Origin: Pseudomonadota bacterium
GTDB taxonomy: Bacteria; Pseudomonadota; Alphaproteobacteria; Rhodospirillales; Magnetospirillaceae
NCBI GenBank assembly: GCA_023458315.1
Contig: JAEXAH010000087.1
Span: 1-38,483 of the forward strand
Length of the DNA: 38,483 nt
Direction of reading: 5' to 3'
A program made the position numbers and the translations under genes. Positions 30,774 to 38,483 of this stretch are shown piece by piece (within the stretch, counting starts at the first letter, position 1; every line of letters begins with the position of its first letter). A model generated the notes under the pieces. That model saw only the letters and a list, made by a program, of their open reading frames with translations, was not told where the DNA came from and searched no databases.

Positions 30774-31574
30774 TCACCCGACGATGTGGTAGCCACCATC
30801 CACGAACAGGGTGGTTCCCGTCACCGACTGGGCCAGGTCGCTGACCAGATAGGCGGCGAAGGACCCGCAATCGTCGATGGTCGCCAACTGGTGGGTCGGC
30901 GCCTTGGCGGCGGCGGCTTCCATCAGTTCGTCGAAATGGTCGATGCCCGAGGCGGCGCGGGTCTTGAGCGGGCCGGGCGACAGCGCCACGACACGGATGC
31001 CCTTTTCACCCAGTTCGGCGGCCATGTACTTGGTGCTGGCCTCGAGAGCCGCCTTGACCGGACCCATGACGTTGTAATGCTCGACCACCTTGCGGCCGCC
31101 GTAGAACGAGATGGTCATCAGGCAGCCGCCGTCCGTCATCAGCGGCTCGGCCAGCTTGCCCATGCGCATGAAGGAATGGCACGACACGTCCATGGCCTGC
31201 ATGAACCCCTCGCGCGAGCAATCGACCACGCGGCCGTGCAAATCCTCGCGGCTGGCGAAGGCGATGGAGTGAATGACGAAATCCAGCTTGCCCCAGGTCT
31301 TCTCGATCTCGGCGAACACCGCCTCCATCTCGCCTTCCTTCTGCACGTCCATGGGCATGAAGATCGGCGCGTCCAGCCCCTCGGCCAGCGGGCGCACCCA
31401 CTTTTCCGCCTTTTCGTTCAGATAGGTGACGGCCAGTTCGGCGCCATAGGCGCGGCAGTGCTTGGCGCAGCCATAGGCGATGCTCTGGTCGTTGGCGATG
31501 CCGACCACCAGCCCCTTCTTGCCGGTCAGATCCAGCTTGGTGACGGTTTGGTAAGGCTTCAGGTTAGCGTCCAT
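30774..31574 (-). CDS. fabI: Enoyl-[acyl-carrier-protein] reductase (NADH), FabI
   Basis: A 266-residue FabI of the short-chain dehydrogenase superfamily, which reduces enoyl-ACP in the last step of each fatty acid elongation cycle. Visible are the FabI-type cofactor loop GIANDQSIAYG (about 25-35), HSIAFASRE (about 102-110), Tyr158 in SFYGGRK, and the Tyr167-x6-Lys174 pair (YNVMGPVK). SPGPLKTRAASGI near 200 and a C-terminal TLFVDGGYHIVG complete it. It looks like the second FabI subtype (VVEHYNVMGPVKAALE) seen in alphaproteobacteria, so another copy may exist elsewhere. GAAGGA before ATG at 31574 fixes the start. It is the target of triclosan-type inhibitors. Confidence 0.92.
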   Translation of the reverse strand: MDANLKPYQTVTKLDLTGKKGLVVGIANDQSIAYGCAKHCRAYGAELAVTYLNEKAEKWVRPLAEGLDAPIFMPMDVQKEGEMEAVFAEIEKTWGKLDFVIHSIAFASREDLHGRVVDCSREGFMQAMDVSCHSFMRMGKLAEPLMTDGGCLMTISFYGGRKVVEHYNVMGPVKAALEASTKYMAAELGEKGIRVVALSPGPLKTRAASGIDHFDELMEAAAAKAPTHQLATIDDCGSFAAYLVSDLAQSVTGTTLFVDGGYHIVG

Positions 31575-31696
31575 GATGTTCCTTCCGGGGTAAAGGACGT
31601 GCTGCATTGCAACATACCCCCGCAACCGGTCCTACCTCAAGCGCCACCCGGCGCTTTTCGCGGAACCTTCATACGAAAAATAGGGGCTTGCCGTGC

Positions 31697-31726
31697 TTGA
31701 CGCCCGCGCCCCGGCGGCGTTATGTC
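31697..31726 (+). promoter_or_regulatory. metZ promoter
   Basis: TTGACG (31697-31702), 18 bases, then TATGTC (31721-31726). The start site would fall at about 31733, exactly where the riboswitch begins. Confidence 0.65.
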
Positions 31727-31732
31727 TTGAAA

Positions 31733-31788
31733 ACGTGGTGATTTGACCGACCGGCTTGCGGCCACGATAAAAATAAACGCTAAAGAGG
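31733..31788 (+). ncRNA. SAM-II riboswitch
   Basis: The P1 stem CGTGG (31734-31738) pairs with CCACG (31762-31766). Between them lie the conserved GGTGATTTG and GGCTTGC elements, followed by ATAAAAATAAACGCTAAAGA, the A-rich strand and GCTAAA that form the pseudoknot. This is the consensus of SAM-II (metA motif) from alphaproteobacteria. Binding of S-adenosylmethionine should switch off metZ. Confidence 0.88.
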
Positions 31789-31809
31789 TTCCGAGCTTGG
31801 CATGCCAGG

Positions 31810-31838
31810 CCCCGATCCGCCCCGGTCGGGGTATTTTT
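31810..31838 (+). terminator. Intrinsic terminator downstream of the SAM-II aptamer
   Basis: CCCCGA (31810-31815) pairs with TCGGGG (31826-31831), with two inner C-G pairs, followed by TATTTTT. It lies between aptamer and metZ start and could be the switch's expression platform. Confidence 0.65.
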
Positions 31839-31870
31839 GTGTCCGCATGCCTGCCAGGAAAGGGGCGACC

Positions 31871-33064
31871 ATGACCAAGAGCACTCCCACCGACCGTCCG
31901 CTGCGCCTGCGCACCCGCCAGGTGCGCGCCGGCCTGTCGCGCACCGGCTTTTCCGAGACCAGCGAAGCCATCTTCATGAACTCGGGCTACATGTACGGCA
32001 GCGCCCAGGAGGCGGAGGAGAGCTTCGACGGCACCCGCGACCGCATGGTCTATTCCCGCTTCAAGAATCCCACTGTGGCGGTGTTCGAGGAACGGCTGGC
32101 CGCCCTGGAAGGGGCCGAAGCCTGCCGCGCCACGGCGTCGGGCATGGCCGCCGTGCATGCCGCCCTGCTGTGTCAATTGCGGGCGGGCGACCGGGTGGTG
32201 GCGCCGCGCGCCCTGTTCGGGTCGTGCACCTGGATCATCGGCGAGCTGCTGCCGCGCTTCGGCATCGAGGTCGAGTTCATCGACGGCACCGACCCGGCCC
32301 AATGGGAAGCGGCGCTGTCCAGGCCGACCCAGGTGGTGTTCCTGGAAACGCCGTCCAACCCGACCCTGGAAATCGTCGATCTGGCCCGCGTCGCCGAGCT
32401 GACCCACAAGGCGGGCGGCCGTCTGGTGGTGGACAACGTCTTCGCCACCCCGATCTTCCAGGCGCCGCTGCGCCTGGGCGCCGACGTGGTGGTCTATTCC
32501 GCCACCAAACACATCGACGGCCAGGGCCGTTGCCTGGGCGGCGCCATCCTGGGCTCGGCCGAGTTCTGCAACGACGTGCTGGGGCCGTATCTGCGCCACA
32601 CCGGCCCGGCCCTGTCGCCGTTCAACGCCTGGCTGCTGCTGAAGGGGCTGGAGACGCTGGACCTGCGGGTCGAACGCCACGCCGCCAACGCCCTGAAGGT
32701 CGCCCAGTTCCTGGAAAATCGGCCCGAAGTGGCCCGCGTGCTGTATCCCGGCCTGGAAAGCCACCCCCAGCATGCCCTGGCGAAAAGCCAGATGTGCGGC
32801 TATGGCGGCGTGGTGGCGTTCGAGCTGAAGGGCGGCAAGGACGCCGCCTACAAGCTGCTGGACGGGTTGGAGGTGATCGACATTTCCAACAATCTGGGCG
32901 ATGCCAAAAGCTTGGCCTGTCACCCCTGGACCACCACCCACCAGCGCCTGACCCCCGAGGAAAAGGCCGCCCAGGGCATCACCCAGGGCCTGCTGCGCCT
33001 GTCGGTGGGGTTGGAGGACGCCGACGATTTGATCGACGACCTGCGGCTGGCCTTGCAGGGCTGA
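31871..33064 (+). CDS. metZ: O-succinylhomoserine sulfhydrylase
   Basis: A 397-residue PLP enzyme of the Cys/Met metabolism family, making homocysteine from O-succinylhomoserine and sulfide. PLP-Lys213 is in YSATKHIDGQG, Asp188 in VVDNVFATP, and the phosphate-binding YSRFKNPTV with ATASGMAA lies around 61-93. LETPSNPTLEIVD and ISNNLGDAKSLACHP, the latter a strong MetZ signature, are also visible. ATG at 31871 follows AGGAAAGGGG. An earlier in-frame ATG at 31802 lies before the terminator. The SAM-II riboswitch confirms a methionine-pathway role. Confidence 0.92.
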   Translation: MTKSTPTDRPLRLRTRQVRAGLSRTGFSETSEAIFMNSGYMYGSAQEAEESFDGTRDRMVYSRFKNPTVAVFEERLAALEGAEACRATASGMAAVHAALLCQLRAGDRVVAPRALFGSCTWIIGELLPRFGIEVEFIDGTDPAQWEAALSRPTQVVFLETPSNPTLEIVDLARVAELTHKAGGRLVVDNVFATPIFQAPLRLGADVVVYSATKHIDGQGRCLGGAILGSAEFCNDVLGPYLRHTGPALSPFNAWLLLKGLETLDLRVERHAANALKVAQFLENRPEVARVLYPGLESHPQHALAKSQMCGYGGVVAFELKGGKDAAYKLLDGLEVIDISNNLGDAKSLACHPWTTTHQRLTPEEKAAQGITQGLLRLSVGLEDADDLIDDLRLALQG

Positions 33065-33134
33065 GCCCTGCGGCTTGAGTTACAGGGCTGACCGACAGGC
33101 AGGTGGATTTCATTTGAAAGCGGTCTAATATTCA

Positions 33135-33164
33135 CCCGGTGCGGCCCCCGCCGCACCGGGTTTC
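33135..33164 (+). terminator. metZ terminator
   Basis: An 11-bp stem (33135-33145 with 33150-33160, CCCC loop) followed by TTTCGTT. It precedes apaG, which must then have its own promoter or be reached by read-through. Confidence 0.75.
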
Positions 33165-33213
33165 GTTCGTGCGGCACGCCGCACTGGTTTTCGTTCGTTC
33201 GGAAGTGCGATCC

Positions 33214-33606
33214 ATGTACAGCCAGACCACCCGCGGCATCACCGTCACGGTCCACCCCATGTTCCTTGAGGACCAGTCCTCGCCGGCCGAGAACCACTAT
33301 GTCTGGGCCTACCGCGTGCGCATCGAGAATCGCGGCGAGGAAACGGTGCAACTGATGCACCGCCACTGGAAGATCACCGACGCCCTGGGCCGCATGCAGG
33401 AAGTGCAGGGCGCGGGCGTGGTCGGCGAACAGCCGGTCCTGGAACCGGGCGGCAGCTACGAATACACCAGCGGCACGCCGCTGAGCACGCCGTCGGGGAT
33501 CATGATGGGCAGCTATCAGATGGAAACCGGCGACGGCCAGACCTTCGACGTGGGCATTCCGGCCTTTTCGCTGGACAGCCCGCACGAGGTTCACCGCCTG
33601 AACTGA
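33214..33606 (+). CDS. apaG: ApaG protein (DUF525)
   Basis: A 130-residue ApaG, normal length, an Ig-like beta sandwich. Signature: GITVTVHPMFLEDQSSPAEN, YRVRIENRGEETVQLMHRHW, EVQGAGVVGEQPVLEPGGSY and GSYQMETGDGQTFDVGIPAF. Its deletion affects cobalt resistance and diadenosine tetraphosphate levels in enterobacteria; the molecular function remains unknown. ATG at 33214 has GGAAG 8 bases upstream. It lies between metZ and folE; whether it shares a transcript with folE (74-base gap) is unclear. Confidence 0.92.
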   Translation: MYSQTTRGITVTVHPMFLEDQSSPAENHYVWAYRVRIENRGEETVQLMHRHWKITDALGRMQEVQGAGVVGEQPVLEPGGSYEYTSGTPLSTPSGIMMGSYQMETGDGQTFDVGIPAFSLDSPHEVHRLN

Positions 33607-33680
33607 CCGGGTTGCAATCCCACCCCGCCGTCGCCACATGCCGGAAGCGACAAAGTGTCAACCGGGACCAGGACAAAGTC

Positions 33681-34322
33681 ATGAGCGACCAGATCACCTT
33701 GCCCGCCGAATTGCGCGCCGCCGCCGCCGCGCGCCGCCCCAGCCGCACCGAGGCCGAGGAAGCGGTGCGCACCCTGCTGCGCTGGGCGGGCGACGACCCC
33801 GACCGCGAAGGACTGGTCGGCACCCCCGAGCGGGTGGTCCGCGCCTACGAGGAATTCTTCGCCGGTTACGACCTGGACCCGGTGGACATCCTGAACCGCA
33901 CCTTCGAAGAAACCGACGGCTACGACGAAATGGTCGTGCTGCGCGACATCCGCCTGGAAAGCCATTGCGAACACCACATGGTGCCGATCATCGGCAAGGC
34001 GCACGTGGCCTATCTGCCCGACCGCCGGGTGGTCGGCATCTCCAAGTTGGCGCGCGTGGTCGAGATCTTCGCCAAGCGCCTGCAAATCCAGGAAAAGCTG
34101 ACCAGCCAGATCGCCAACACCATCAACGAGGTGTTGCAGCCCAAGGGCGTCGCCGTGGTGATCGAGGCGGCGCATGAATGCATGACCACCCGCGGCGTCC
34201 ACAAGCCCGGCGTCACCATGGTGACAAGCCGCATGCTGGGCGCCTTCCGCACCAGCCCGGCCACCCGCCGCGAATTCATGGCGCTGATCCAGGGCAGCAA
34301 CCGCGGCCTGTCCAACGCTTAG
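33681..34322 (+). CDS. folE: GTP cyclohydrolase I
   Basis: A 213-residue type IA enzyme that converts GTP to dihydroneopterin triphosphate, the first step of folate synthesis. Zinc ligands are Cys96 and His99 (SHCEHH) and Cys167 (AHECM). Other signatures: GLVGTPERVVRAYEEFF, MVPIIGKAHVAYLPDRRVVG, ISKLARVVEIFAKRLQIQEK and TRGVHKPGVTMVTS. The start at 33681 has AGGA 7 bases upstream. The end overlaps the convergent radical SAM gene by 4 bases. Confidence 0.95.
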   Translation: MSDQITLPAELRAAAAARRPSRTEAEEAVRTLLRWAGDDPDREGLVGTPERVVRAYEEFFAGYDLDPVDILNRTFEETDGYDEMVVLRDIRLESHCEHHMVPIIGKAHVAYLPDRRVVGISKLARVVEIFAKRLQIQEKLTSQIANTINEVLQPKGVAVVIEAAHECMTTRGVHKPGVTMVTSRMLGAFRTSPATRREFMALIQGSNRGLSNA

Positions 34323-35170
34323 ACCAACATCATTCCGGCATCCCGCGCCGCCTGCTTCGCCGCCGCCACCTCGTCCGCCGAGGGGCGGCGGTTCAGTTTG
34401 GGGGCACGGGGCGCACGGTGCAGCGGCTGGTAATCGTCGAGAATTTGCACCGCCGTGCCCGGCGGCAGGCGAGCGAACACCGCCGCGCTGCCCGCCAGAG
34501 CGTTGGGCAGCACCAGATGGCGCACCAGCAATCCGCCCACCGCCCGGCCGTCGCCGTCGCGGCGCAGCGGCCCCACCTGACGGTGCATCGCGGCCACCGC
34601 CGCCGCCGCCACCTGGGGATAATCGGCCACCCCCAGGCACAGCCGCGCCGCGTCGTCGTCGCCATGCTTGAAATCGGCGACATACAAATCCACCACGCCA
34701 TCCAGCAGCCCCAGGGTGTCCAGGCTGTCATAGCTTCCGGTGGCCCAGGCCAGCGGCAGGGCGAAGCCGCGCTCCACCGCCCGCGCGACCCCGTCCAGGA
34801 TCTGCGCCGGAACGTGGCTGGGGCTGGACAGCACCACCATGCGCGCCCCCTGGTCCTGCTGGCGGCACAACAGGGCGGCCACGTCCTGTTCCTCGCCTTC
34901 GCCGCCCCAACTGGCGGCGGCGGCGGAACAGGCCAGGCACCGCAGGTTGCAGCCGGAAAACAGGATGTCGGCGGCCCCCGCCAGCAGCCCCCGCCCGGCC
35001 GTGACCGACGCGACCCGGGCCACGGCACCGGTCTGGCAGGTGGCGCGGCGGATACCCGCATTGCGGTCGGCGCCGCAGCGTCGGGCACACAGGGTGCAGG
35101 CGGCAAGGCGATCCAACGCCCGCCGGGCGCGGTGCCGCAATGCGGCATGATCCAGGGGCGCGGTGGTCAT
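34319..35170 (-). CDS. Radical SAM protein, PflA-like (COG1313 type)
   Basis: A 283-residue protein with the 4Fe-4S radical SAM motif GCNLRCLAC (Cys74, Cys78, Cys81; CxxxCxxC) and a preceding cysteine pair region (CTLCARRC, residues 25-32) that may hold another cluster. Later stretches (MVVLSSPSHVPAQILDGV, VVDLYVADFKHGDDDAARLC, GGLLVRHLVLPNALAGSAAV, QILDDYQPLHRAP) match the putative pyruvate formate-lyase activase group whose substrate is unknown. The motif is followed by SAAAAS rather than the usual aromatic Q-N-W/x. The gene is divergent from trkH and overlaps folE at its 3' end, with which no functional link is clear. Confidence 0.85.
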   Translation of the reverse strand: MTTAPLDHAALRHRARRALDRLAACTLCARRCGADRNAGIRRATCQTGAVARVASVTAGRGLLAGAADILFSGCNLRCLACSAAAASWGGEGEEQDVAALLCRQQDQGARMVVLSSPSHVPAQILDGVARAVERGFALPLAWATGSYDSLDTLGLLDGVVDLYVADFKHGDDDAARLCLGVADYPQVAAAAVAAMHRQVGPLRRDGDGRAVGGLLVRHLVLPNALAGSAAVFARLPPGTAVQILDDYQPLHRAPRAPKLNRRPSADEVAAAKQAARDAGMMLV

Positions 35171-35247
35171 GCCCCATCATAGCCCCGCCACGAAGTGCTG
35201 GACAGTCCGCCCGAAGCGGGCCAATAGTCCTTTCGGCATCCGGGGGT

Positions 35248-36705
35248 ATGGAACGCGTGATCGACTTCAAGCCGGTCGTTTTCGTCAACGGCATCCTGCT
35301 GATCATCATGGCCGCCGCCATGGGCGTTCCGGCCCTGGCCGACGCGGTATCGGGCGATTCCGACTGGCGGGTGTTCGTGGTGTCGGCGCTGATCTGCCTG
35401 TTCGTCGGCGGCATCATGGCGCTGGGCGCCCGCCCGGCGGAACACACGCAACTGACCACCCGCCAGGCGTTCCTGCTGACCGCTTCGGTGTGGTACCTGC
35501 TGTCGGCCTTCGCCGCGCTGCCCTTTGCGCTGTCGTCGTTCGACCTGTCCCTGGCCGACGCCTTCTTCGAGGCGGCCAGCGGCTTCACCACCACCGGCTC
35601 GACGGTGATCACCGGCCTGGACGACGCGCCCAAGGGCATCCTGCTGTGGCGCGCCCTGCTGAACTGGCTGGGCGGCGTCGGCATCATCGTCATGGCGGTG
35701 GCGATCATGCCGATCCTGCGCATCGGCGGCATGCAATTGTTCAAGATGGAAAGCTCGGACAAAAGCGACAAGGTCAAGCCGCGTGTCGCCCAGGTGTCCG
35801 GCTCGATCCTGCTGGTCTATCTGACCTTCACCATCGCCGCCGGTCTGGGATTGTGGCTCAGCGGCATGACGCCGTTCGAGGCCATGTGCCACGCCTTCGC
35901 CGCCCTGGGCACCGGCGGGTTCTCGACCTCGGACCAGTCGCTGGCCAAGTGGGGGGCGCTGACCCAATGGGTGACAATCGTCGCCATGCTGCTGGGCGGC
36001 ATGCCGTTCACCCTGTTCGTCAGCCCGTGGAAGCATCGCCGCTGGCCGTTCCTCAAGGACAGCCAGGTGCGCTGGTTCCTGAACTTCGTGGCGTTCTTCG
36101 CCCTGGTGCTGGCATTCTGGCAATGGGCGGTCAACGACATGGAGCCGGGCGACGCCCTGACCCATGCCACCTTCAACGTGGTCAGCGTGGTGACGACCAC
36201 CGGCTTCGCCTCGAGCGATTTCAACGCCTGGGGCGGCTTTGCCCAATGCGTGTTCTTCATCCTGCTGTTCATCGGCGGCTGCACCGGCTCGACCTCGGGC
36301 GGGGTCAAGATCTTCCGCTGGGAGGTGCTGTTCAAGCTGGCGGGCGTGCACCTGAAGCGGCTGCTGCACCCGCGCGGCATCTTCGTGGTGGATTTCAACC
36401 GCCGTCCGCTGGCGCAAAGCATCCTGGATTCGGTGCTGGGCTTCGTCGCGGTGTTCTTCCTGACCTTCGCGCTGTTCGCCCTGGTGCTGACGGTGACGGG
36501 CATGGACCTGATCAGCGCCATCACCGGCTCGGCCCAGGCGCTGGCCAATGTGGGACCGGGACTGGGGCCGATCATCGGCCCGGCCGGCAATTTCAAATCC
36601 ATTCCCGAAGCGGCCAAGTGGATCATGGCGTTCGAGATGATCCTGGGCCGCCTGGAACTGTTCACGGTGCTTGTGCTGTTCACCCGATCGTTCTGGCGGG
36701 AGTAG
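35248..36705 (+). CDS. trkH: TrkH-type potassium uptake channel subunit, copy 1
   Basis: A 485-residue membrane protein of the TrkH/KtrB superfamily that takes up K+. The four pore-loop filter segments are visible: SGFTTTGSTV (residues 111-120), ALGTGGFSTSD (near 223), VVTTTGFASSDF (near 316) and ALANVGPGLGPI (near 436), each with its filter glycine. Ten or more hydrophobic segments cover the rest. It normally needs the TrkA regulatory subunit, not in this window. ATG at 35248 sits after CGGGGG; GTG at 35257 is an alternative. It is followed within 4 bases by a paralogue. Confidence 0.92.
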   Translation: MERVIDFKPVVFVNGILLIIMAAAMGVPALADAVSGDSDWRVFVVSALICLFVGGIMALGARPAEHTQLTTRQAFLLTASVWYLLSAFAALPFALSSFDLSLADAFFEAASGFTTTGSTVITGLDDAPKGILLWRALLNWLGGVGIIVMAVAIMPILRIGGMQLFKMESSDKSDKVKPRVAQVSGSILLVYLTFTIAAGLGLWLSGMTPFEAMCHAFAALGTGGFSTSDQSLAKWGALTQWVTIVAMLLGGMPFTLFVSPWKHRRWPFLKDSQVRWFLNFVAFFALVLAFWQWAVNDMEPGDALTHATFNVVSVVTTTGFASSDFNAWGGFAQCVFFILLFIGGCTGSTSGGVKIFRWEVLFKLAGVHLKRLLHPRGIFVVDFNRRPLAQSILDSVLGFVAVFFLTFALFALVLTVTGMDLISAITGSAQALANVGPGLGPIIGPAGNFKSIPEAAKWIMAFEMILGRLELFTVLVLFTRSFWRE

Positions 36706-36709
36706 GCGG

Positions 36710-38149
36710 ATGATCGACTTTCGCCCCGTCCTTCAGATCGTCGGCATCATCCTGTGCCTGCTGGCGGTGTCCATGATCGCCCCGGCGGCGGCCGACCTGA
36801 TGGCCGGACACCAGGAATGGCAGGCGTTCATGCTGTCGGCGCTGATCACCGCCGTGGCGGGCGGCGCGCTGTGGCTGGGCATGAGCTGCGGCTTCCAGTC
36901 CCTGAGCGTGCGCCAGACCTATCTGGCCGCCGCATTGGGCTGGCTGGCGCCCTGCCTGTTCGCGGCGCTGCCGCTGATGCTGGGCGAGGCGCGCCTGTCC
37001 GTCGCCGACGCCATCTTCGAGGCCACCAGCGGCCTGACCTCGACCGGGTCCACCGTCATCAGCGGCCTGGAACACCTGCCGCCCGGCCTGTTGCTGTGGC
37101 GGGCGCAACTGAACTGGATGGGCGCCATCGGCATCATGGCCATGGCGGTGGCGGTGCTGCCGGTGCTGAACATCGGCGGCATGCAGATTTTCCGTATCCA
37201 GGGCGGCGACAGCGGCCTGCGCCGTTCGTTGCGGGTGGGGGCCACCATCCTCAAGGTCTATGTGGGGTTGTCGGTGGCGCTGGCGCTGGCGCTGTGGGCG
37301 GCGGGCATGCCGCGCTTCGACGCCCTGGTCCACGCCATGAGCACCATTTCCACCGGCGGCTTCGGCACCTCCGACGCCTCGCTGGGCAGCTTCAACAGCC
37401 CGACCATCGACCTGATCGCCTGTATGGGCATGGTGCTGGGCGGCATCCCCTATCTGCTGTTCCCGCAACTGGCGCGCGGCCGCTGGCGCACCATCCTGCG
37501 CGACCAGCAGGTGCGCTGGTATCTGGGCCTGATGGCCGCCGGGTCGCTGGCGGTGGTGCTGTGGCTGCTGATCGAACGCGGCTTCACCCCGCTGGCGGCG
37601 CTGCGCCACGGCACCTTCACCGTGGTGTCGGTGATGACCGGCACCGGTCTGGTGACGATCGATTACAGCGACTGGCTGGGCCTGCCCGCCGCCATCCTGT
37701 TCTTCCTGACCTTCGTCGGCGGTTGCGCCGGTTCGGCCACGGCGGGCATCAAGGTGTTCCGTCTGAACCTGCTGTTCGCCAACGCCCGCGTGCAGTTTCA
37801 CCAATTGCTGCGCCCGCACGGCGTCGAGGTTGCCACCTTCAACGGCAAGCCGGTTTCGCAGGAAATCCTGCAATCGGCCATGGGCTTCCTGTTCGTCTAT
37901 GTGCTGGGCTTCGCCGTGCTGTCCATGCTGCTGGGCTTCCTGGGCCTGGACTTCCTGACCGCCATTTCGGGCGCGGCGGCGGCCATCTCCAACCTGGGGC
38001 CGGGCCTGGGCGAGATCATCGGCCCCGGCTCGACCTTCGCCTCGCTGCCCGATCTGGCCAAGCTGCTGCTGGCGGGCGGCATGCTGTTCGGCCGCCTGGA
38101 GATGTTCATCCTGCTGGTGCTGTTCGTGCCGAACTTCTGGAAAGAGTAA
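36710..38149 (+). CDS. trkH: TrkH-type potassium uptake channel subunit, copy 2
   Basis: A 479-residue paralogue of the preceding gene, sharing the MIDFRPV/VIDFKPV start. Its filter segments are SGLTSTGSTV, ISTGGFGTSDAS, VMTGTGLVTIDYSD and AISNLGPGLGEI. The third differs from copy 1 (TGTGLV against TTTGFA), which could alter conductance or ion choice; the glycine itself is kept. ATG at 36710 has GGGAG 7 bases upstream and starts 4 bases after copy 1 ends, so the two are co-translated and may form a heterodimer instead of the usual homodimer; that is inference. Confidence 0.9.
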   Translation: MIDFRPVLQIVGIILCLLAVSMIAPAAADLMAGHQEWQAFMLSALITAVAGGALWLGMSCGFQSLSVRQTYLAAALGWLAPCLFAALPLMLGEARLSVADAIFEATSGLTSTGSTVISGLEHLPPGLLLWRAQLNWMGAIGIMAMAVAVLPVLNIGGMQIFRIQGGDSGLRRSLRVGATILKVYVGLSVALALALWAAGMPRFDALVHAMSTISTGGFGTSDASLGSFNSPTIDLIACMGMVLGGIPYLLFPQLARGRWRTILRDQQVRWYLGLMAAGSLAVVLWLLIERGFTPLAALRHGTFTVVSVMTGTGLVTIDYSDWLGLPAAILFFLTFVGGCAGSATAGIKVFRLNLLFANARVQFHQLLRPHGVEVATFNGKPVSQEILQSAMGFLFVYVLGFAVLSMLLGFLGLDFLTAISGAAAAISNLGPGLGEIIGPGSTFASLPDLAKLLLAGGMLFGRLEMFILLVLFVPNFWKE

Positions 38150-38330
38150 TAGCAAATCCTGGTGAGTGAAACTCATCGGGATTTGGTTAGGCCCAAGGGG
38201 CCGCGCGGCTTATGCCGCGGAAGGCAAGCGGGCCGGATGGCCCGCGCCCGCCGCTTGAGGGGCCCCGGTGATCGGTTCCGATCACCGGGACATGGTATAA
38301 GCCTCGTCCCGGGCATCAGCCGATGCCTTC

Positions 38331-38378
38331 CCCGCAAATCCGCGAAGACCCAAAAAAGGTTCATCGCGGATTTGCGGG
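38331..38378. repeat. 15-bp inverted repeat
   Basis: CCCGCAAATCCGCGA (38331-38345) is exactly complementary to TCGCGGATTTGCGGG (38364-38378). Its right arm is also the left end of repeat copy B. Confidence 0.8.
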
Positions 38379-38483
38379 TCTGTTGGCCCAGCAACCGTTT
38401 CCGTCATGCCCGGACTTGATCCGGGCATCCACGCGGCGCCGCCTGTTCCCGTCTTTCCGCTGAGATGCCTGCGGACAAACGTG
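38363..38483. repeat. Palindromic intergenic repeat, copy B (cut by window end)
   Basis: It aligns with 25837-25961 of copy A, including CCGTCATGCCCGGACTTGAT and CCTGCGGACAAACGTG. The remaining half, expected to contain the GGCCGGG/CCCGGCC hairpin, lies beyond the window. Confidence 0.8.

Larger units (their letters stand above)
38150..38483. other. Gene-free region after trkH copy 2, rich in inverted repeats
   Basis: No gene is supported. It holds a 12-bp palindrome with a 2-base centre (38264-38289), a 15-bp inverted repeat with an 18-base loop (38331-38378), and the start of palindromic repeat copy B. None has a clear T-run, so a trkH terminator is not certain. Confidence 0.65.

Noticed and set aside
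33103..33131. Promoter for apaG with TAATAT as -10
   Set aside because: No acceptable -35 at the right distance, so I do not list it.

Overview
The window is GC-rich, with long antisense reading frames in most genes. Its gene content points to an alphaproteobacterium, most likely a Rhodospirillales member of the Magnetospirillum type: a SAM-II riboswitch before metZ, GTTC-N7-GTTC LexA boxes, an M23 peptidase/bactofilin pair, an alphaproteobacterial S24 regulator and tandem trkH genes. The genus is inference from gene style, not from a marker gene.

Left flank (1-7442, host): the end of a DUF4159 protein and a GATase-like membrane protein, which look like the tail of a MoxR/DUF58-type operon. 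Then come an M23 peptidase overlapping a bactofilin (cell shape), a CorA metal channel, a small DUF2934 protein on the minus strand, and a TPR-glycosyltransferase.

Centre (about 7541-29665, minus strand): a compact, intact-looking podovirus-type virion island, transcribed right to left. In order of transcription it holds a 121-aa unknown, a possible papain-like protein, a small proline-rich protein, portal, a Bbp19-like protein, scaffold, [an inserted plus-strand chemoreceptor-like gene with its own bidirectional terminator and a palindromic repeat], capsid, an 89-aa head protein, tail tubular proteins A and B, fibre adaptor 1 with an RCC1-propeller tip, two small proteins, fibre adaptor 2 with a LamG/discoidin/SPRY tip, terminase large subunit, a spanin-like protein, a SleB-type endolysin, fibre adaptor 3 with a LamG/SPRY tip, a small protein, and a 3-TM holin. 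I see no integrase, replication gene, phage RNA polymerase, Cro/CI lysogeny module or att repeat. Strong hairpins, four of them with T-runs, separate successive gene blocks. A LexA box abuts the promoter of the first gene, so the island looks like an SOS-controlled particle: a decayed prophage, a domesticated gene-transfer-agent-like element, or a satellite.

Right flank (29788-38483, host): an autocleavable S24 regulator divergent from the island, then a small gene with its own LexA box, fabI, a promoter/SAM-II riboswitch/terminator ahead of metZ, apaG, folE, a radical SAM protein, two tandem trkH potassium-transporter genes, and an intergenic region whose palindromic repeat is a second copy of the one inside the phage island.
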